Positions 1 through 8,314 are shown, numbered from the stretch's first letter. The stretch: DNA of 15,973 nt from Gudongella sp051744365 (GCA_051744365.1 JBNJCX010000038.1:1-15973); one strand, 5' to 3'. Numbers and translations are program-made. Notes: generated from the letters alone by a model not told the origin.

Positions 1-10
1 CCCCCGTCTT

Positions 11-997
11 CTACACCAGATCCATCAGTATTTCACTTAACAGCTTGGTGTCATGCCTTATATAATCATCCTCAACCTCTATCAATTTCTCCTCAATAAG
101 CTTTATCTTCCTCTTCTTGAGAGCCTTGCCCTCTCCCTTTTCAGGGTTCACAGGCATGGCATCGTCTTTGGCGTATCTCTTTTTAACGTTTGATGGCACC
201 TTCTCCACATTGGCAATTACATAATTGACAAAGCTCTCATGGGAATGCTTGAGGATTCCCTCAAGATGGTCTGTAACAGTGTAGTTGTCTGTCTCTCCTG
301 GCTGTGTCATTACATTGCAGATATAGACAACAGGTGCCTTCGCCTTATCTATGTATTCAACCATATTTCTTACAAGAAGGTTTGGTACAATTGACGTGTA
401 CAGGCTCCCTGGTCCAAGGACGATAAGGTCTGCTTCGGTTATGGACTTCAAAGATTCCTCCAAGGGGTATGACATTTCAGGCTTCATGGTTATCTTTTCT
501 ATCCTTGCCTTTCTTTCCCTTACAATGGTAGGTATCATCGATTCACCTTCAACTGTGCTTCCATCGTCAAGATGTGCTATTAGGCTGACATTATCCAGGG
601 TTACCGGAAGTACCTTCCCTGTAATTGAAAGAACTTTGCTGGTTTCCTTGATCGCCATTTCAAAGTTCCCATATATTTCATTCATGGCAGCTATAAAAAG
701 ATTCCCAAAGCTTTGTCCCTTCAAGGTTCCCTCAGTGAATCTGTACTGGAGCAGCTTTTCCATGGTGGGCTCCGTGTTAGCCAGGGCAATCAGGCATGAC
801 CTGATATCTCCCGGAGGTAAAATTCCAAGGTCCTGTCTCAACCTTCCGCTGCTTCCACCATCGTCTGCAACAGTAACTATTGCGGTAATATTGTCCGTGT
901 GCTTCTTCAAGCCTCTAAGTAGAACAGAAAGTCCGGTTCCTCCCCCTAGTACAACTATTTTTGGGTTCTCCTTCTTTTTTCCTATGATTCTATCCAT
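11..997 (-). CDS. yvcK: YvcK/CofD-family protein (putative gluconeogenesis factor)
   Basis: 328 residues, full length for the family. Visible conserved blocks are the nucleotide-binding GGGTGLS at residues 18-24, TVADDGGSSGRLR at 42-54, PPGDIR at 61-66, QSFGNL at 95-100 and a later GPGSLYTS. These place it in the CofD-like superfamily, YvcK branch. Family knowledge: Bacillus YvcK is needed for growth on gluconeogenic substrates, affects cell shape and peptidoglycan synthesis, and binds UDP-GlcNAc; it is not the F420 enzyme CofD. The ATG start is 15 bases after the rapZ stop and is preceded by GAGGAG. The gene ends 10 bases from the window edge. In most Firmicutes whiA follows directly, and the purine-rich last bases could be its ribosome binding site (inference). 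Identification is strong; the biochemical role is still debated for the family. Confidence 0.95.
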   Translation of the reverse strand: MDRIIGKKKENPKIVVLGGGTGLSVLLRGLKKHTDNITAIVTVADDGGSSGRLRQDLGILPPGDIRSCLIALANTEPTMEKLLQYRFTEGTLKGQSFGNLFIAAMNEIYGNFEMAIKETSKVLSITGKVLPVTLDNVSLIAHLDDGSTVEGESMIPTIVRERKARIEKITMKPEMSYPLEESLKSITEADLIVLGPGSLYTSIVPNLLVRNMVEYIDKAKAPVVYICNVMTQPGETDNYTVTDHLEGILKHSHESFVNYVIANVEKVPSNVKKRYAKDDAMPVNPEKGEGKALKKRKIKLIEEKLIEVEDDYIRHDTKLLSEILMDLV

Positions 998-1012
998 TTA
1001 ATAAACATCTCC

Positions 1013-1864
1013 TCAACTCAAGTCCCTGTGGTCAACCAATACCCTGTGCCCATTTTTTTCAAGGATGTTTCCTATTTCCTCTGCTATGGCCACTGACCTG
1101 TGCTTTCCTCCGGTACATCCTATCCCGATTACAAGTCTTGTCTTCCCTTCTGAAACATAATAGGGTATAAGGAATTCCAGCATCTCTATAGTCTTGCTTA
1201 TGAATATCTGTGTCTGGGACCACTTAAAAACATAGTCCCTTACATCCATTTCCATGCCTGAATGATCCTTTAATTCAGGAATATAGTAGGGATTGGGAAT
1301 AAACCTGACATCAAAAATCAAATCTCCATCCAACAGTATCCCGTGCTTGAATCCAAAGGATGTAACTGATATTGAAAGCTTTCCTCTTTCCTCACCCTCC
1401 TGGAATATTTTGGTAAGTTCTTCCTTCAGCATTCCAAGATTGAACTTTGATGTGTCCACAATATAGTCTGCCCTGCTCTTGACCTGATGAAGGACTCTTC
1501 GCTCTTCCCTTATGCCATCGATAAGGTTTCCTTCTGGATTCAGGGGATGTGGTCTTCTAAGCTCCTTATACCTCTTTATAAGGGTCTCGTTGGATGAGTC
1601 CAGGAACAATATCTTATAGCCTACTCCAAACTCCACAAGGTCGTCAAGGCCCTGGAAAAGGCTCTCAAAGAACTCTCCTCCCCTTATGTCAACAACAACC
1701 GCGACCTTCTTGATCTCCTTTTTTGATTTGTATGTCAATTCGGCAAACTTTGATAGCAATGCCGGTGGAAGATTGTCCATGCAATAGTATCCCATATCCT
1801 CCATGACATTCATGGCCTGTGATTTTCCAGCTCCTGACATTCCTGTTATTACAACAAAATCCAT
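1013..1864 (-). CDS. rapZ: RapZ/YvcJ-family nucleotide-binding protein
   Basis: 283 residues, normal family length. The N-terminal P-loop is GMSGAGKS at residues 8-15, a Walker-B-like strand VAVVVDIRGG lies near 54-63, and the C-terminal domain has the hallmark GCTGGKHRS at 249-257 followed by a conserved HRVLVDHRDL tail. Family knowledge: Bacillus YvcJ hydrolyses GTP/ATP; enterobacterial RapZ senses glucosamine-6-phosphate and directs RNase E to the GlmZ small RNA. That RNA target cannot be assumed in a Firmicute. The ATG start is 4 bases after the stop of the PHP gene, and its GGAGGGAA ribosome binding site lies inside the end of that gene, which suggests translational coupling. Its position between murB and yvcK fits a role linked to amino-sugar and cell-envelope metabolism (inference). 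Confidence 0.95.
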   Translation of the reverse strand: MDFVVITGMSGAGKSQAMNVMEDMGYYCMDNLPPALLSKFAELTYKSKKEIKKVAVVVDIRGGEFFESLFQGLDDLVEFGVGYKILFLDSSNETLIKRYKELRRPHPLNPEGNLIDGIREERRVLHQVKSRADYIVDTSKFNLGMLKEELTKIFQEGEERGKLSISVTSFGFKHGILLDGDLIFDVRFIPNPYYIPELKDHSGMEMDVRDYVFKWSQTQIFISKTIEMLEFLIPYYVSEGKTRLVIGIGCTGGKHRSVAIAEEIGNILEKNGHRVLVDHRDLS

Positions 1865-1868
1865 CCTG

Positions 1869-2639
1869 TTATTCCCTCCATTCTATGTTCTTGACTCTTG
1901 AAAAATCAACTTCTGCCTCCATGGCCTTTTTCAAGCCCTTCTCTATATCCCCGACTCTTTCTGGCTTATGGGCATCGCTGTCGATATACAGGTCAACCGG
2001 TATATCTTTAATTAGCTTAAGGCTCTCGACTGAAAGCTCATCATGCTTGGAGCTTATTTCAAGTGCAGTCTTTGTTTCAACTGCCTTTTTTGCGACTTCA
2101 CGGATATGAACCTTCGCCTTGGAACCCGGATGAGTGATAATTTGGATTGGATACCTTTCCATTGCTTTGATGTAAGCCTTTGTCATTATATCCTTCCCAT
2201 GCTCTTGCCTGCTTCCAATAAGCTTCCCTATCTGGGTTGTCCAGTACAGACCGACCGCATCCTTAAATCCAACCGGTGCCGCTCCATAATGATAGCCCAT
2301 AAGAAGGATGTCGAGCTGGCTTATTATCTTTTCATCTACATCAAGCTCTCCATCAAGACCAACTATATTGGATTCAAGACCAAGAAGTATTCTCAGTCCC
2401 TTCGGTTCATAGATTTCCCTTAACCGTCCAATTTCATTCTTTATTTGGGGTAAATCCTCCACCCTCAGTCCATAAAGGTAGTGTCCAGGTCCATGCTCAC
2501 TGAGGACTATGGTATCCAACCCTAGACGATAAGCCGCTACCACATTCTCCTCAATGGTTCCCTTTGCATGAGTCCCCTTCTTCCTGTAACCTCTGCTGTA
2601 TATCGTATGGGTATGATAATCTCCAGTAAGAACGTACAT
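1869..2639 (-). CDS. PHP-domain metal-dependent phosphoesterase, substrate unknown
   Basis: 256 residues covering a complete PHP (polymerase and histidinol phosphatase) fold. Candidate metal ligands are in the expected order: H9 and H11 (DYHTHT), H49 (SEHG), E89 (GLES), H117 (GYHYG), H170 (THPG), then D222 and H224 (DSDAHKP). It resembles the YcdX/histidinol-phosphatase-like group, whose natural substrates are mostly unknown. It is probably cytoplasmic, as no signal peptide or membrane segment is visible. The ATG overlaps the murB stop by one base (TGATG), and rapZ begins 4 bases after its stop, so it is co-translated with cell-envelope genes. It is unlikely to act in histidine synthesis because no his genes are nearby. 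Family call is firm; a specific reaction is not supported. Confidence 0.88.
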   Translation of the reverse strand: MYVLTGDYHTHTIYSRGYRKKGTHAKGTIEENVVAAYRLGLDTIVLSEHGPGHYLYGLRVEDLPQIKNEIGRLREIYEPKGLRILLGLESNIVGLDGELDVDEKIISQLDILLMGYHYGAAPVGFKDAVGLYWTTQIGKLIGSRQEHGKDIMTKAYIKAMERYPIQIITHPGSKAKVHIREVAKKAVETKTALEISSKHDELSVESLKLIKDIPVDLYIDSDAHKPERVGDIEKGLKKAMEAEVDFSRVKNIEWRE

Positions 2640-3544
2640 CAGTTATCACCCACTCGTTTTATCTCCATTTCAAGCTCAACTCCATATTTGTCCCTGACAG
2701 TCTTCTGTATTACCCCTATAAGCTCCATTACCTCCTTATAGGTGGTCTCTCCTCTGTTGACAATAAAGCCGCAGTGCTTTTCAGAAACCTGTGCATCCCC
2801 ATGTCTCAGTCCTCTCAAGCCAGCATCATCTATAAGCTTTCCTGCAAAATACCCCTCTGGTCTTTTGAATGTACTTCCGCCACTTGGCAGCTCCAATGGC
2901 TGTTTGGTGGTTCTTTGGGAGGTCAGCTCATTTATCCTGCCGTCAATCTCTTTGTATTCTCCCTTTTCCAATAAAAGCTCCACTGAAAGTACAATCCAGT
3001 CCAGCTCCTTTACCTTGCTGTTTCTATAGGCAAACTCCATCTCTTCGTTTGTAAGACTGAGAATCTGATTCTCCTTTGTAAGCACTCGTACCGCATACAC
3101 TATGTCCTTCATCTCTCCGCCATAGGCTCCCGCATTCATGGCTATTGCTCCTCCGATGGTTCCAGGTATTCCGCTTGCAAACTCCATACCCTTTAAAGAA
3201 TTTCTGAGAGCTACCTTGCTTACTGCCGTCAAGAGCGCCCCAGCCTGGGCTGTTATTTTTGTTCCATCTACCTTTACCTTGTCAAAGCCTTCGTTTATCT
3301 TGATTACAACTCCCCTGATCCCCGTATCCCTGACAAGAAGATTTGATCCATTTCCCATGATAAAATACTTGAGATCGTTATCCGTACAAATCTGGACAGC
3401 CTGTATCAGCTCATTCTCCGACGAAGGAATTATTAAAATATCAGCTGGCCCGCCGATCTTGAATGATGTGTGCTTCTTCATTGGTTCATCATACCTTATA
3501 TCACTGAACTTTACTTCAGAAAAGTATTCCCTGTGGTCTTTCAT
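2639..3544 (-). CDS. murB: UDP-N-acetylenolpyruvoylglucosamine reductase (MurB)
   Basis: Catalyses NADPH- and FAD-dependent reduction of UDP-GlcNAc-enolpyruvate to UDP-MurNAc, the second committed step of peptidoglycan synthesis, in the cytoplasm. With the ATG at 3544 the protein has 301 residues, typical of short type II MurB. The FAD-binding part includes FKIGGPAD (28-35) and MGNGSNLLVRD (63-73). SGIPGTIGGAIAMNAGAYGG follows at 124-143. Candidate catalytic residues are R174 (FAYRNS), S224 (SGGSTFKRP) and E294 near the C terminus. An in-frame GTG at 3562 would add six residues but has no ribosome binding site, whereas AGGGTGAT lies correctly before ATG 3544, so I prefer the latter. It is the first gene of the murB-PHP-rapZ-yvcK operon, and its stop overlaps the next start by one base. 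Confidence 0.95.
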   Translation of the reverse strand: MKDHREYFSEVKFSDIRYDEPMKKHTSFKIGGPADILIIPSSENELIQAVQICTDNDLKYFIMGNGSNLLVRDTGIRGVVIKINEGFDKVKVDGTKITAQAGALLTAVSKVALRNSLKGMEFASGIPGTIGGAIAMNAGAYGGEMKDIVYAVRVLTKENQILSLTNEEMEFAYRNSKVKELDWIVLSVELLLEKGEYKEIDGRINELTSQRTTKQPLELPSGGSTFKRPEGYFAGKLIDDAGLRGLRHGDAQVSEKHCGFIVNRGETTYKEVMELIGVIQKTVRDKYGVELEMEIKRVGDN

Positions 3545-3585
3545 AAATAAATCACCCTGCACTTTCTATATTGTTATTAACTTAT

Positions 3586-3594
3586 ATTATAACA
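3586..3594 (-). promoter_or_regulatory. Extended -10 promoter of the murB operon
   Basis: On the minus strand a perfect TATAAT (3586-3591) is preceded by TGT, giving the extended -10 form TGnTATAAT. No good -35 hexamer is seen about 17 bases upstream, which is acceptable for extended -10 promoters. It lies after the terminator of the upstream oxidoreductase gene and about 40 bases before the murB start. Activity is inferred. Confidence 0.6.
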
Positions 3595-3642
3595 TGATTT
3601 CACTGGAGTTTACCGCATTTATACAAAAATCACTCTAAACGC

Positions 3643-3672
3643 AAAAAAAGCCACCATCAAAAGATGGTGGCT
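3643..3672 (-). terminator. Rho-independent terminator of pyruvate:ferredoxin oxidoreductase
   Basis: Perfect 10-bp stem AGCCACCATC / GATGGTGGCT with a four-base loop, followed on the minus strand by a run of seven T (3643-3649). It begins 15 bases after the stop codon of the oxidoreductase gene. A textbook intrinsic terminator that separates this gene from the murB operon. Confidence 0.95.
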
Positions 3673-3687
3673 CTTAATGGCCTGGAA

Positions 3688-6600
3688 CTAGTCTCTAGCC
3701 ATTCTCTTGTATGATTCGTATCTTGACTTGGCAGCAACCTCGGCCGCTTTGTACAGAATCTCAGCTTCCTCTGGGAAGGAAAGCTTAAGTGATGTGTATC
3801 TAACCTCTGAGTTTAAGAAGTCAGTAAGCGGTTTTGTAGGCTCCTTGGAATCCAATGAGAATGGATTCTTGCCATCCTCAGAAAGTCTTGGGTCGAATCT
3901 GTACAGATGCCAGTATCCTGTCTCAACTGCAAGCTTCTCCTGTGCAATTGATTTACCCATTCCTGCTTTCAGTCCGTGGTTGATACATGGTGCATAAGCT
4001 ATTACCAACGATGGTCCATCATAGCTTTCAGCTTCCTTGAGAGCCTTCAATGTATGGTTCATGTTTGCTCCCATTGCAACCTGCGCTACGTAAACATATC
4101 CGTAGGTTGCAGCTATCATACCAAGGTCTTTCTTTCTGATCTTCTTACCTGATGCAGCGAACTTGGCAACTGCAGCAGTTGGTGTTGCCTTTGATGACTG
4201 TCCGCCTGTATTTGAATACACTTCTGTATCAAATACAAGTACATTTATATTCTCTCCTGTTGCAAGTACGTGGTCAAGTCCGCCAAAGCCGATGTCATAA
4301 GCCCATCCGTCTCCACCGAAGATCCATACTGATTTCTTGATCAGGTGATCCTTCAATTGTCCAATAAGCTTGAACAGTTCATTGGCTTTGTCATTGCCAA
4401 ACTTTGCATCCAGTTTAGGTAGGATTTTGCCTGCTGCCGACTTGGTAGCCTTGGCATCTTCCATTCCCTCAAGCCACTCTTTGAAGTACTCATTAAACTC
4501 GGTATCAAGACCAAGAGTCAGGAATTCTTCCATTGCAAGCTTGATTTTGTCTCGAATCTGTCTTGTCGCAACTGCCATACCGTATCCGTACTCTGCGTTA
4601 TCCTCAAACAATGAGTTTGCCCATGCAGGTCCTTTGCCTTCCTGGTTTGCACAATATGGTGTAGCTGGTGCACTTGCTCCCCAGATTGATGAGCAGCCTG
4701 TTGCATTGGCAATTATCATTCTATCTCCGTAAAGCTGTGTTACAAGCTTGGCATATGGAGTTTCTCCGCAGCCTGCGCATGCTCCCGAGAACTGTAGCAA
4801 TGGTTGCTGGAATTGAGTGTTTTTAAGAGTAGTTGGCTCGAAAAGGTCTCCCTTGTTCTTGACAGTCATAGCGAAATCCCAGTTAGGTTCCTGAGCTTCA
4901 AACTCTTTTTCAAAAGGAGTCATAACTAGTGCCTTATCCTTGGCAGGACATATATCAGCACAGTTTCCACAGCCTGTACAGTCAAGTGTTGAAACCTGGA
5001 TTCTGTACTCAAGACCGTCAAATCCTTTTCCGATTGGCTTGATAGTTTCAAATGTATCAGGTGCCTTGGCCTTTTCTTCTTCATCGACTAGAATAGGTCT
5101 GATTACAGCGTGTGGACATACGTATGAACACTGGTTACATTGTATACAGTTTTCCTTGATCCAGTGTGGAACCTCAACTGCAATAGCTCTCTTCTCATAT
5201 GCTGTTGTTCCTGCTGGGAATGTACCATCTTCTCTTCCTACGAATGTACTTACTGGAAGGTCATCTCCCTCTTGTCTGTTCATAGTCTCAACTACATTCT
5301 TAATAAAGTCGGGAACATCTTTTTCCTCAACTTTTTCTTCAGCTGCGTCTTTCCATGATGCTGGAACGTCAATCTTGTGCAGAGAATCAATTCCCTTGTC
5401 TACAGCTTCATAGTTCATTTTGACGATCTTCTCGCCCTTCTTGCCGTAGTCCTTGACTACTGACTTCTTAAGATGTTCCACAGCCTCATCCAATGGAAGA
5501 ACCTCTGAAAGCTTGAAGAATGCAGACTGCATAATCATGTTTATTCTTCCGCCAAGTCCTATGTCTGAAGCTATCTTTGTTGCATTTATTGTATAGAATT
5601 TAATGTCATTTTCTGCAATGTATTTTTTCATTGATGCAGGAAGGCTAGCCTCCAGCTCTTCGTCATTCCATAGACAGTTAAGAAGGAATGTTCCACCTTT
5701 CTTAAGTCCTCTAAGCAGGTCGTAGTTGTGGACGTATGACTGCTTTGAGCATGAAGTTAAGTCTGCATCTGAAATCAGATAGGTTGACTTGATAGGGGTA
5801 TGTCCGAATCTAAGGTGGGAAATTGTAACTCCACCTGACTTTTTGGAGTCATATGCAAAGTATCCCTGTGCATACATGTCAGTGTCATCACCGATAATCT
5901 TGATTGCTGACTTGTTGGCTCCAACAGTACCGTCTGATCCGAATCCCCAGAATTTACACTGGATAGTTCCCTCAGGCTCTGTCTGGATTGACTCTTCCAC
6001 TGGAAGTGACAGATTTGTAACATCGTCGACGATTCCTATTGTAAATCCATCCTTAGGCTGGTCTGCCTTCAGGTTGTTGTAAACAGCAAGAATTTGTGAT
6101 GGTGTTGTATCCTTTGATCCAAGGCCATATCTTCCTCCAACCACTTCAGGAGCATCTTCATTCTCGTAGAACAAACTTCTGATGTCTAAATATAGAGGCT
6201 CTCCAAGTGCACCTTTCTCCTTGGTTCTGTCAAGTACAGCTATTTTCTTTACTGTTGATGGCAATACATCAAAGAAGTATTTAGCTGAGAATGGTCTGTA
6301 AAGATGAACCTTAACAAGACCGACCTTTTCACCTTTTTTCATTAGATAATCAACTGTTTCTTCAGCTGTCTCTGTTACTGATCCCATTGCAATGATAACA
6401 TGTTCTGCATCAGGAGCTCCATAATAGTTGAAAGGCTTGTATTCTCTACCAGTTATTTTGTTTATTTCCTTCATGTAGTCGTTTACCATGTCAGGAACCT
6501 TCAGGTAGAAGGGATTTGAAGACTCTGCTGCCTGGAAGTAAATATCAGGATTTTGTGCAGTACCTCTTGTTACTGGATGCTCCGGATTAAGTCCTCTGTT

Positions 6601-7212
6601 TCTGAATTCATTCAGCGCATCGTAATCAAGAAGCTTTTCAAGATCTTCATATTCCATAACTTCAATCTTCTGGACTTCATGGCTTGTTCTGAAGCCATCA
6701 AAGAAATGTAGGAAAGGAACTCTCCCCTTTATTGCTGCAAGATGAGCTACTCCACCAAGATCCATTACTTCCTGAACTGATCCTGATGCAAGTAGCGCAA
6801 AGCCTGTCTGTCTTGTTGCCATAACGTCCTGATGATCACCAAAAATACTTAGTGCATGTGATGCAAGTGCTCTTGCTGATACGTGGAATACTGCAGGAAG
6901 AAGTTCCCCTGCCATTTTGTACATGTTGGGAACCATTAGTAGAAGTCCCTGAGAAGCTGTATATGTAGTAGTCAATGCCCCGGCCTGCAGTGAACCGTGA
7001 ACAGCGCCTGCCGCTCCTGCCTCTGACTGCATCTCAGTTACAAGTACCTCTTGTCCAAATACGTTTTTCTGGCCATGTGCTGACCATTCGTCTACTGACT
7101 CTGCCATGTTTGATGATGGTGTGATAGGATATATCGCAGCAACGTCTGTGAATGCATATGATACATATGCAGCAGCGGTATTACCATCCATGGTCTTCAT
7201 AGTTTTACCCAT
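3688..7212 (-). CDS. nifJ: Pyruvate:ferredoxin (flavodoxin) oxidoreductase, single-chain
   Basis: 1174 residues, the usual size of the fused homodimeric enzyme. It oxidises pyruvate with CoA to acetyl-CoA and CO2, reducing ferredoxin in the cytoplasm; it is oxygen-sensitive and central to anaerobic metabolism. Visible domains are an N-terminal pyruvate-binding domain (YPITPSS with T31, E64, R114), a transketolase-C-like domain at about 260-410, the gamma domain at about 415-620, and a two-cluster ferredoxin domain with C689/C692/C695/C699 and C745/C748/C751/C755. The C-terminal thiamine diphosphate domain has GDGWAYDIG (967-975) and NTGGQ (1001-1005). The proximal 4Fe-4S ligands are C812, C815, C840 and C1075. 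All key residues are present, with no frameshift. The ATG at 7212 follows AAGGAGG with 9-base spacing. The gene has its own promoter and terminator, so it is probably monocistronic and highly expressed. Symbols nifJ and por are both used. Confidence 0.97.
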   Translation of the reverse strand: MGKTMKTMDGNTAAAYVSYAFTDVAAIYPITPSSNMAESVDEWSAHGQKNVFGQEVLVTEMQSEAGAAGAVHGSLQAGALTTTYTASQGLLLMVPNMYKMAGELLPAVFHVSARALASHALSIFGDHQDVMATRQTGFALLASGSVQEVMDLGGVAHLAAIKGRVPFLHFFDGFRTSHEVQKIEVMEYEDLEKLLDYDALNEFRNRGLNPEHPVTRGTAQNPDIYFQAAESSNPFYLKVPDMVNDYMKEINKITGREYKPFNYYGAPDAEHVIIAMGSVTETAEETVDYLMKKGEKVGLVKVHLYRPFSAKYFFDVLPSTVKKIAVLDRTKEKGALGEPLYLDIRSLFYENEDAPEVVGGRYGLGSKDTTPSQILAVYNNLKADQPKDGFTIGIVDDVTNLSLPVEESIQTEPEGTIQCKFWGFGSDGTVGANKSAIKIIGDDTDMYAQGYFAYDSKKSGGVTISHLRFGHTPIKSTYLISDADLTSCSKQSYVHNYDLLRGLKKGGTFLLNCLWNDEELEASLPASMKKYIAENDIKFYTINATKIASDIGLGGRINMIMQSAFFKLSEVLPLDEAVEHLKKSVVKDYGKKGEKIVKMNYEAVDKGIDSLHKIDVPASWKDAAEEKVEEKDVPDFIKNVVETMNRQEGDDLPVSTFVGREDGTFPAGTTAYEKRAIAVEVPHWIKENCIQCNQCSYVCPHAVIRPILVDEEEKAKAPDTFETIKPIGKGFDGLEYRIQVSTLDCTGCGNCADICPAKDKALVMTPFEKEFEAQEPNWDFAMTVKNKGDLFEPTTLKNTQFQQPLLQFSGACAGCGETPYAKLVTQLYGDRMIIANATGCSSIWGASAPATPYCANQEGKGPAWANSLFEDNAEYGYGMAVATRQIRDKIKLAMEEFLTLGLDTEFNEYFKEWLEGMEDAKATKSAAGKILPKLDAKFGNDKANELFKLIGQLKDHLIKKSVWIFGGDGWAYDIGFGGLDHVLATGENINVLVFDTEVYSNTGGQSSKATPTAAVAKFAASGKKIRKKDLGMIAATYGYVYVAQVAMGANMNHTLKALKEAESYDGPSLVIAYAPCINHGLKAGMGKSIAQEKLAVETGYWHLYRFDPRLSEDGKNPFSLDSKEPTKPLTDFLNSEVRYTSLKLSFPEEAEILYKAAEVAAKSRYESYKRMARD

Positions 7213-7251
7213 GTAATAGTACCTCCTTGATTGGATTTTAGTAATAAAACG

Positions 7252-7268
7252 AAAAAGGGCATACGCCC
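7252..7268 (-). promoter_or_regulatory. Small GC hairpin with U run in the oxidoreductase 5' leader
   Basis: On the minus strand GGGC-GTAT-GCCC is followed by five T, about 40 bases upstream of the start codon and inside the predicted leader transcript. The stem is only 4 bp, so it is at best a weak pause or attenuation site, or a 5' structure that protects the transcript. Function unproven. Confidence 0.3.
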
Positions 7269-7305
7269 AATATATGAAATTGTTAAAAAATTAGTTACCA
7301 TAATT

Positions 7306-7334
7306 AGTATATAAAAAATGCTTCTCAAAGTCAA
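7306..7334 (-). promoter_or_regulatory. Sigma-A promoter of pyruvate:ferredoxin oxidoreductase
   Basis: On the minus strand a -35 TTGACT (7329-7334) and a -10 TATACT (7306-7311) are separated by exactly 17 bases. Each differs from consensus at one position. The predicted leader before the ATG at 7212 is close to 90 bases. A strong promoter suits a central, abundant enzyme. Confidence 0.85.
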
Positions 7335-7362
7335 CTCAATAATACTTCACAATTATTGAATT
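7333..7362 (-). repeat. AT-rich inverted repeat between hprK and the oxidoreductase promoter
   Basis: Eleven-base arms (7333-7343 and 7352-7362) around an 8-base loop; one position pairs only as G-U in RNA. It begins 4 bases after the hprK stop and abuts the -35 hexamer of the next gene. There is no immediate U tract, so it is a poor intrinsic terminator. It could be a weak 3' end for the hprK transcript or a protein-binding palindrome. Confidence 0.45.
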
Positions 7363-7366
7363 ATCC

Positions 7367-8314
7367 CTATTCCGGATAGTTTTCAGATTGTTTTTTGCGC
7401 TCCTCTATTGAACGCCTGACTCTTTCGTCGAGCTCCTTCGCGGCATTGTAACCAAGTCGTTTCTGCCTGTTGTTCTTTGCAGCTACTTCAACAATCATGG
7501 CGATGTTCCGTCCAGGCTTGACGGGGATTGTAACCTTTGGAAGACTTATCCCAAGAATTTCAACACTTTCTTCCTCCAGACCCGTCCTGTCGTATTCCTT
7601 CCCATTCTCCCATGCCTCAAGCTCTACGACCATGTCGATGTAGTCCAGTTGCTTTACAGCACCTATACCGTAGATCCTTTCGATATCAAGTATTCCAACA
7701 CCTCTGATTTCCAGGAAATATCTTAGTATCTCGGGACATGATCCTCGTAATGTATCCTCCACTCTTTTGATTTCAACCAGATCATCGGCGATAAGTCTAC
7801 AGCCTCTGGTAATCAGGTCAAGAGCTGTCTCTGACTTGCCTACACCGGATTTTCCCGTTATAAGCACTCCTATACCGAAAACCTCAAGCATTACACCATG
7901 CATTGTCACTGCAGGAGCCATCCAGAGGCCAAGATTTATTACCAGATCATTTATTAGCTTTGAAGTTGATTTCTTTCCACGGAGGATTGTCTTTCCATGT
8001 TTTTTTGCAAGCTCCAGAAGCTCCGGAAAAATCTCGTGATTCCTTGCCACCACAACAACAGGTATCGGATATCCCAGGAACTTGTCCAGTGATTTGTATC
8101 TCATCTCATCATCCATATCCCTTAGGAAATGCCATTCCGCACTCCCTATGATCTGAACCCTTTCAGGTACGAATTTTTCGTAGTAGCCTGCCATTTGCAA
8201 GCCCGGCCTGCTAATTTCCGTGGTGTATATTTTTACCTGGTCTGCATCATCAGAAAGGTACACTTCCTCCAGATTCATTCCCTTGATAAGATCCTTCAGC
8301 AATACATAATCCAT
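7367..8314 (-). CDS. hprK: HPr kinase/phosphorylase
   Basis: 315 residues, normal length. It phosphorylates and dephosphorylates HPr on its regulatory serine, the switch for carbon catabolite control with CcpA in Firmicutes. The N-terminal domain spans about 1-125. The kinase core has H139, a P-loop GKSGVGKS at 154-161, the DD pair at 177-178, the family signature EIRGVGILDI (202-211), R243 and PVKPGRNIA (265-272). It works as a cytoplasmic hexamer in relatives. The ATG start follows GAGGAG with 7-base spacing and is 12 bases after the stop of the small PspC-domain gene, so it is very likely the last gene of the operon containing uvrC. No ptsH is in the window; an HPr-like gene is often found a little beyond yvcK-whiA in Firmicutes (inference). 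Confidence 0.97.
   Translation of the reverse strand: MDYVLLKDLIKGMNLEEVYLSDDADQVKIYTTEISRPGLQMAGYYEKFVPERVQIIGSAEWHFLRDMDDEMRYKSLDKFLGYPIPVVVVARNHEIFPELLELAKKHGKTILRGKKSTSKLINDLVINLGLWMAPAVTMHGVMLEVFGIGVLITGKSGVGKSETALDLITRGCRLIADDLVEIKRVEDTLRGSCPEILRYFLEIRGVGILDIERIYGIGAVKQLDYIDMVVELEAWENGKEYDRTGLEEESVEILGISLPKVTIPVKPGRNIAMIVEVAAKNNRQKRLGYNAAKELDERVRRSIEERKKQSENYPE

Noticed and set aside
351..1001. 216-codon open frame on the plus strand opposite yvcK
   Set aside because: It is the antisense shadow of a gene with clear conserved motifs. Its translation matches no family I recognise, and it runs against every supported gene.
3138..3638. 166-codon plus-strand frame opposite murB running into the intergenic region
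   Set aside because: Mostly antisense to conserved MurB blocks, and it extends into the murB promoter region. It behaves as a shadow frame.
4940..5413. 157-codon plus-strand frame opposite the pyruvate oxidoreductase
   Set aside because: It lies wholly antisense to the ferredoxin-domain region of an intact gene; no ribosome binding site or recognisable domain.
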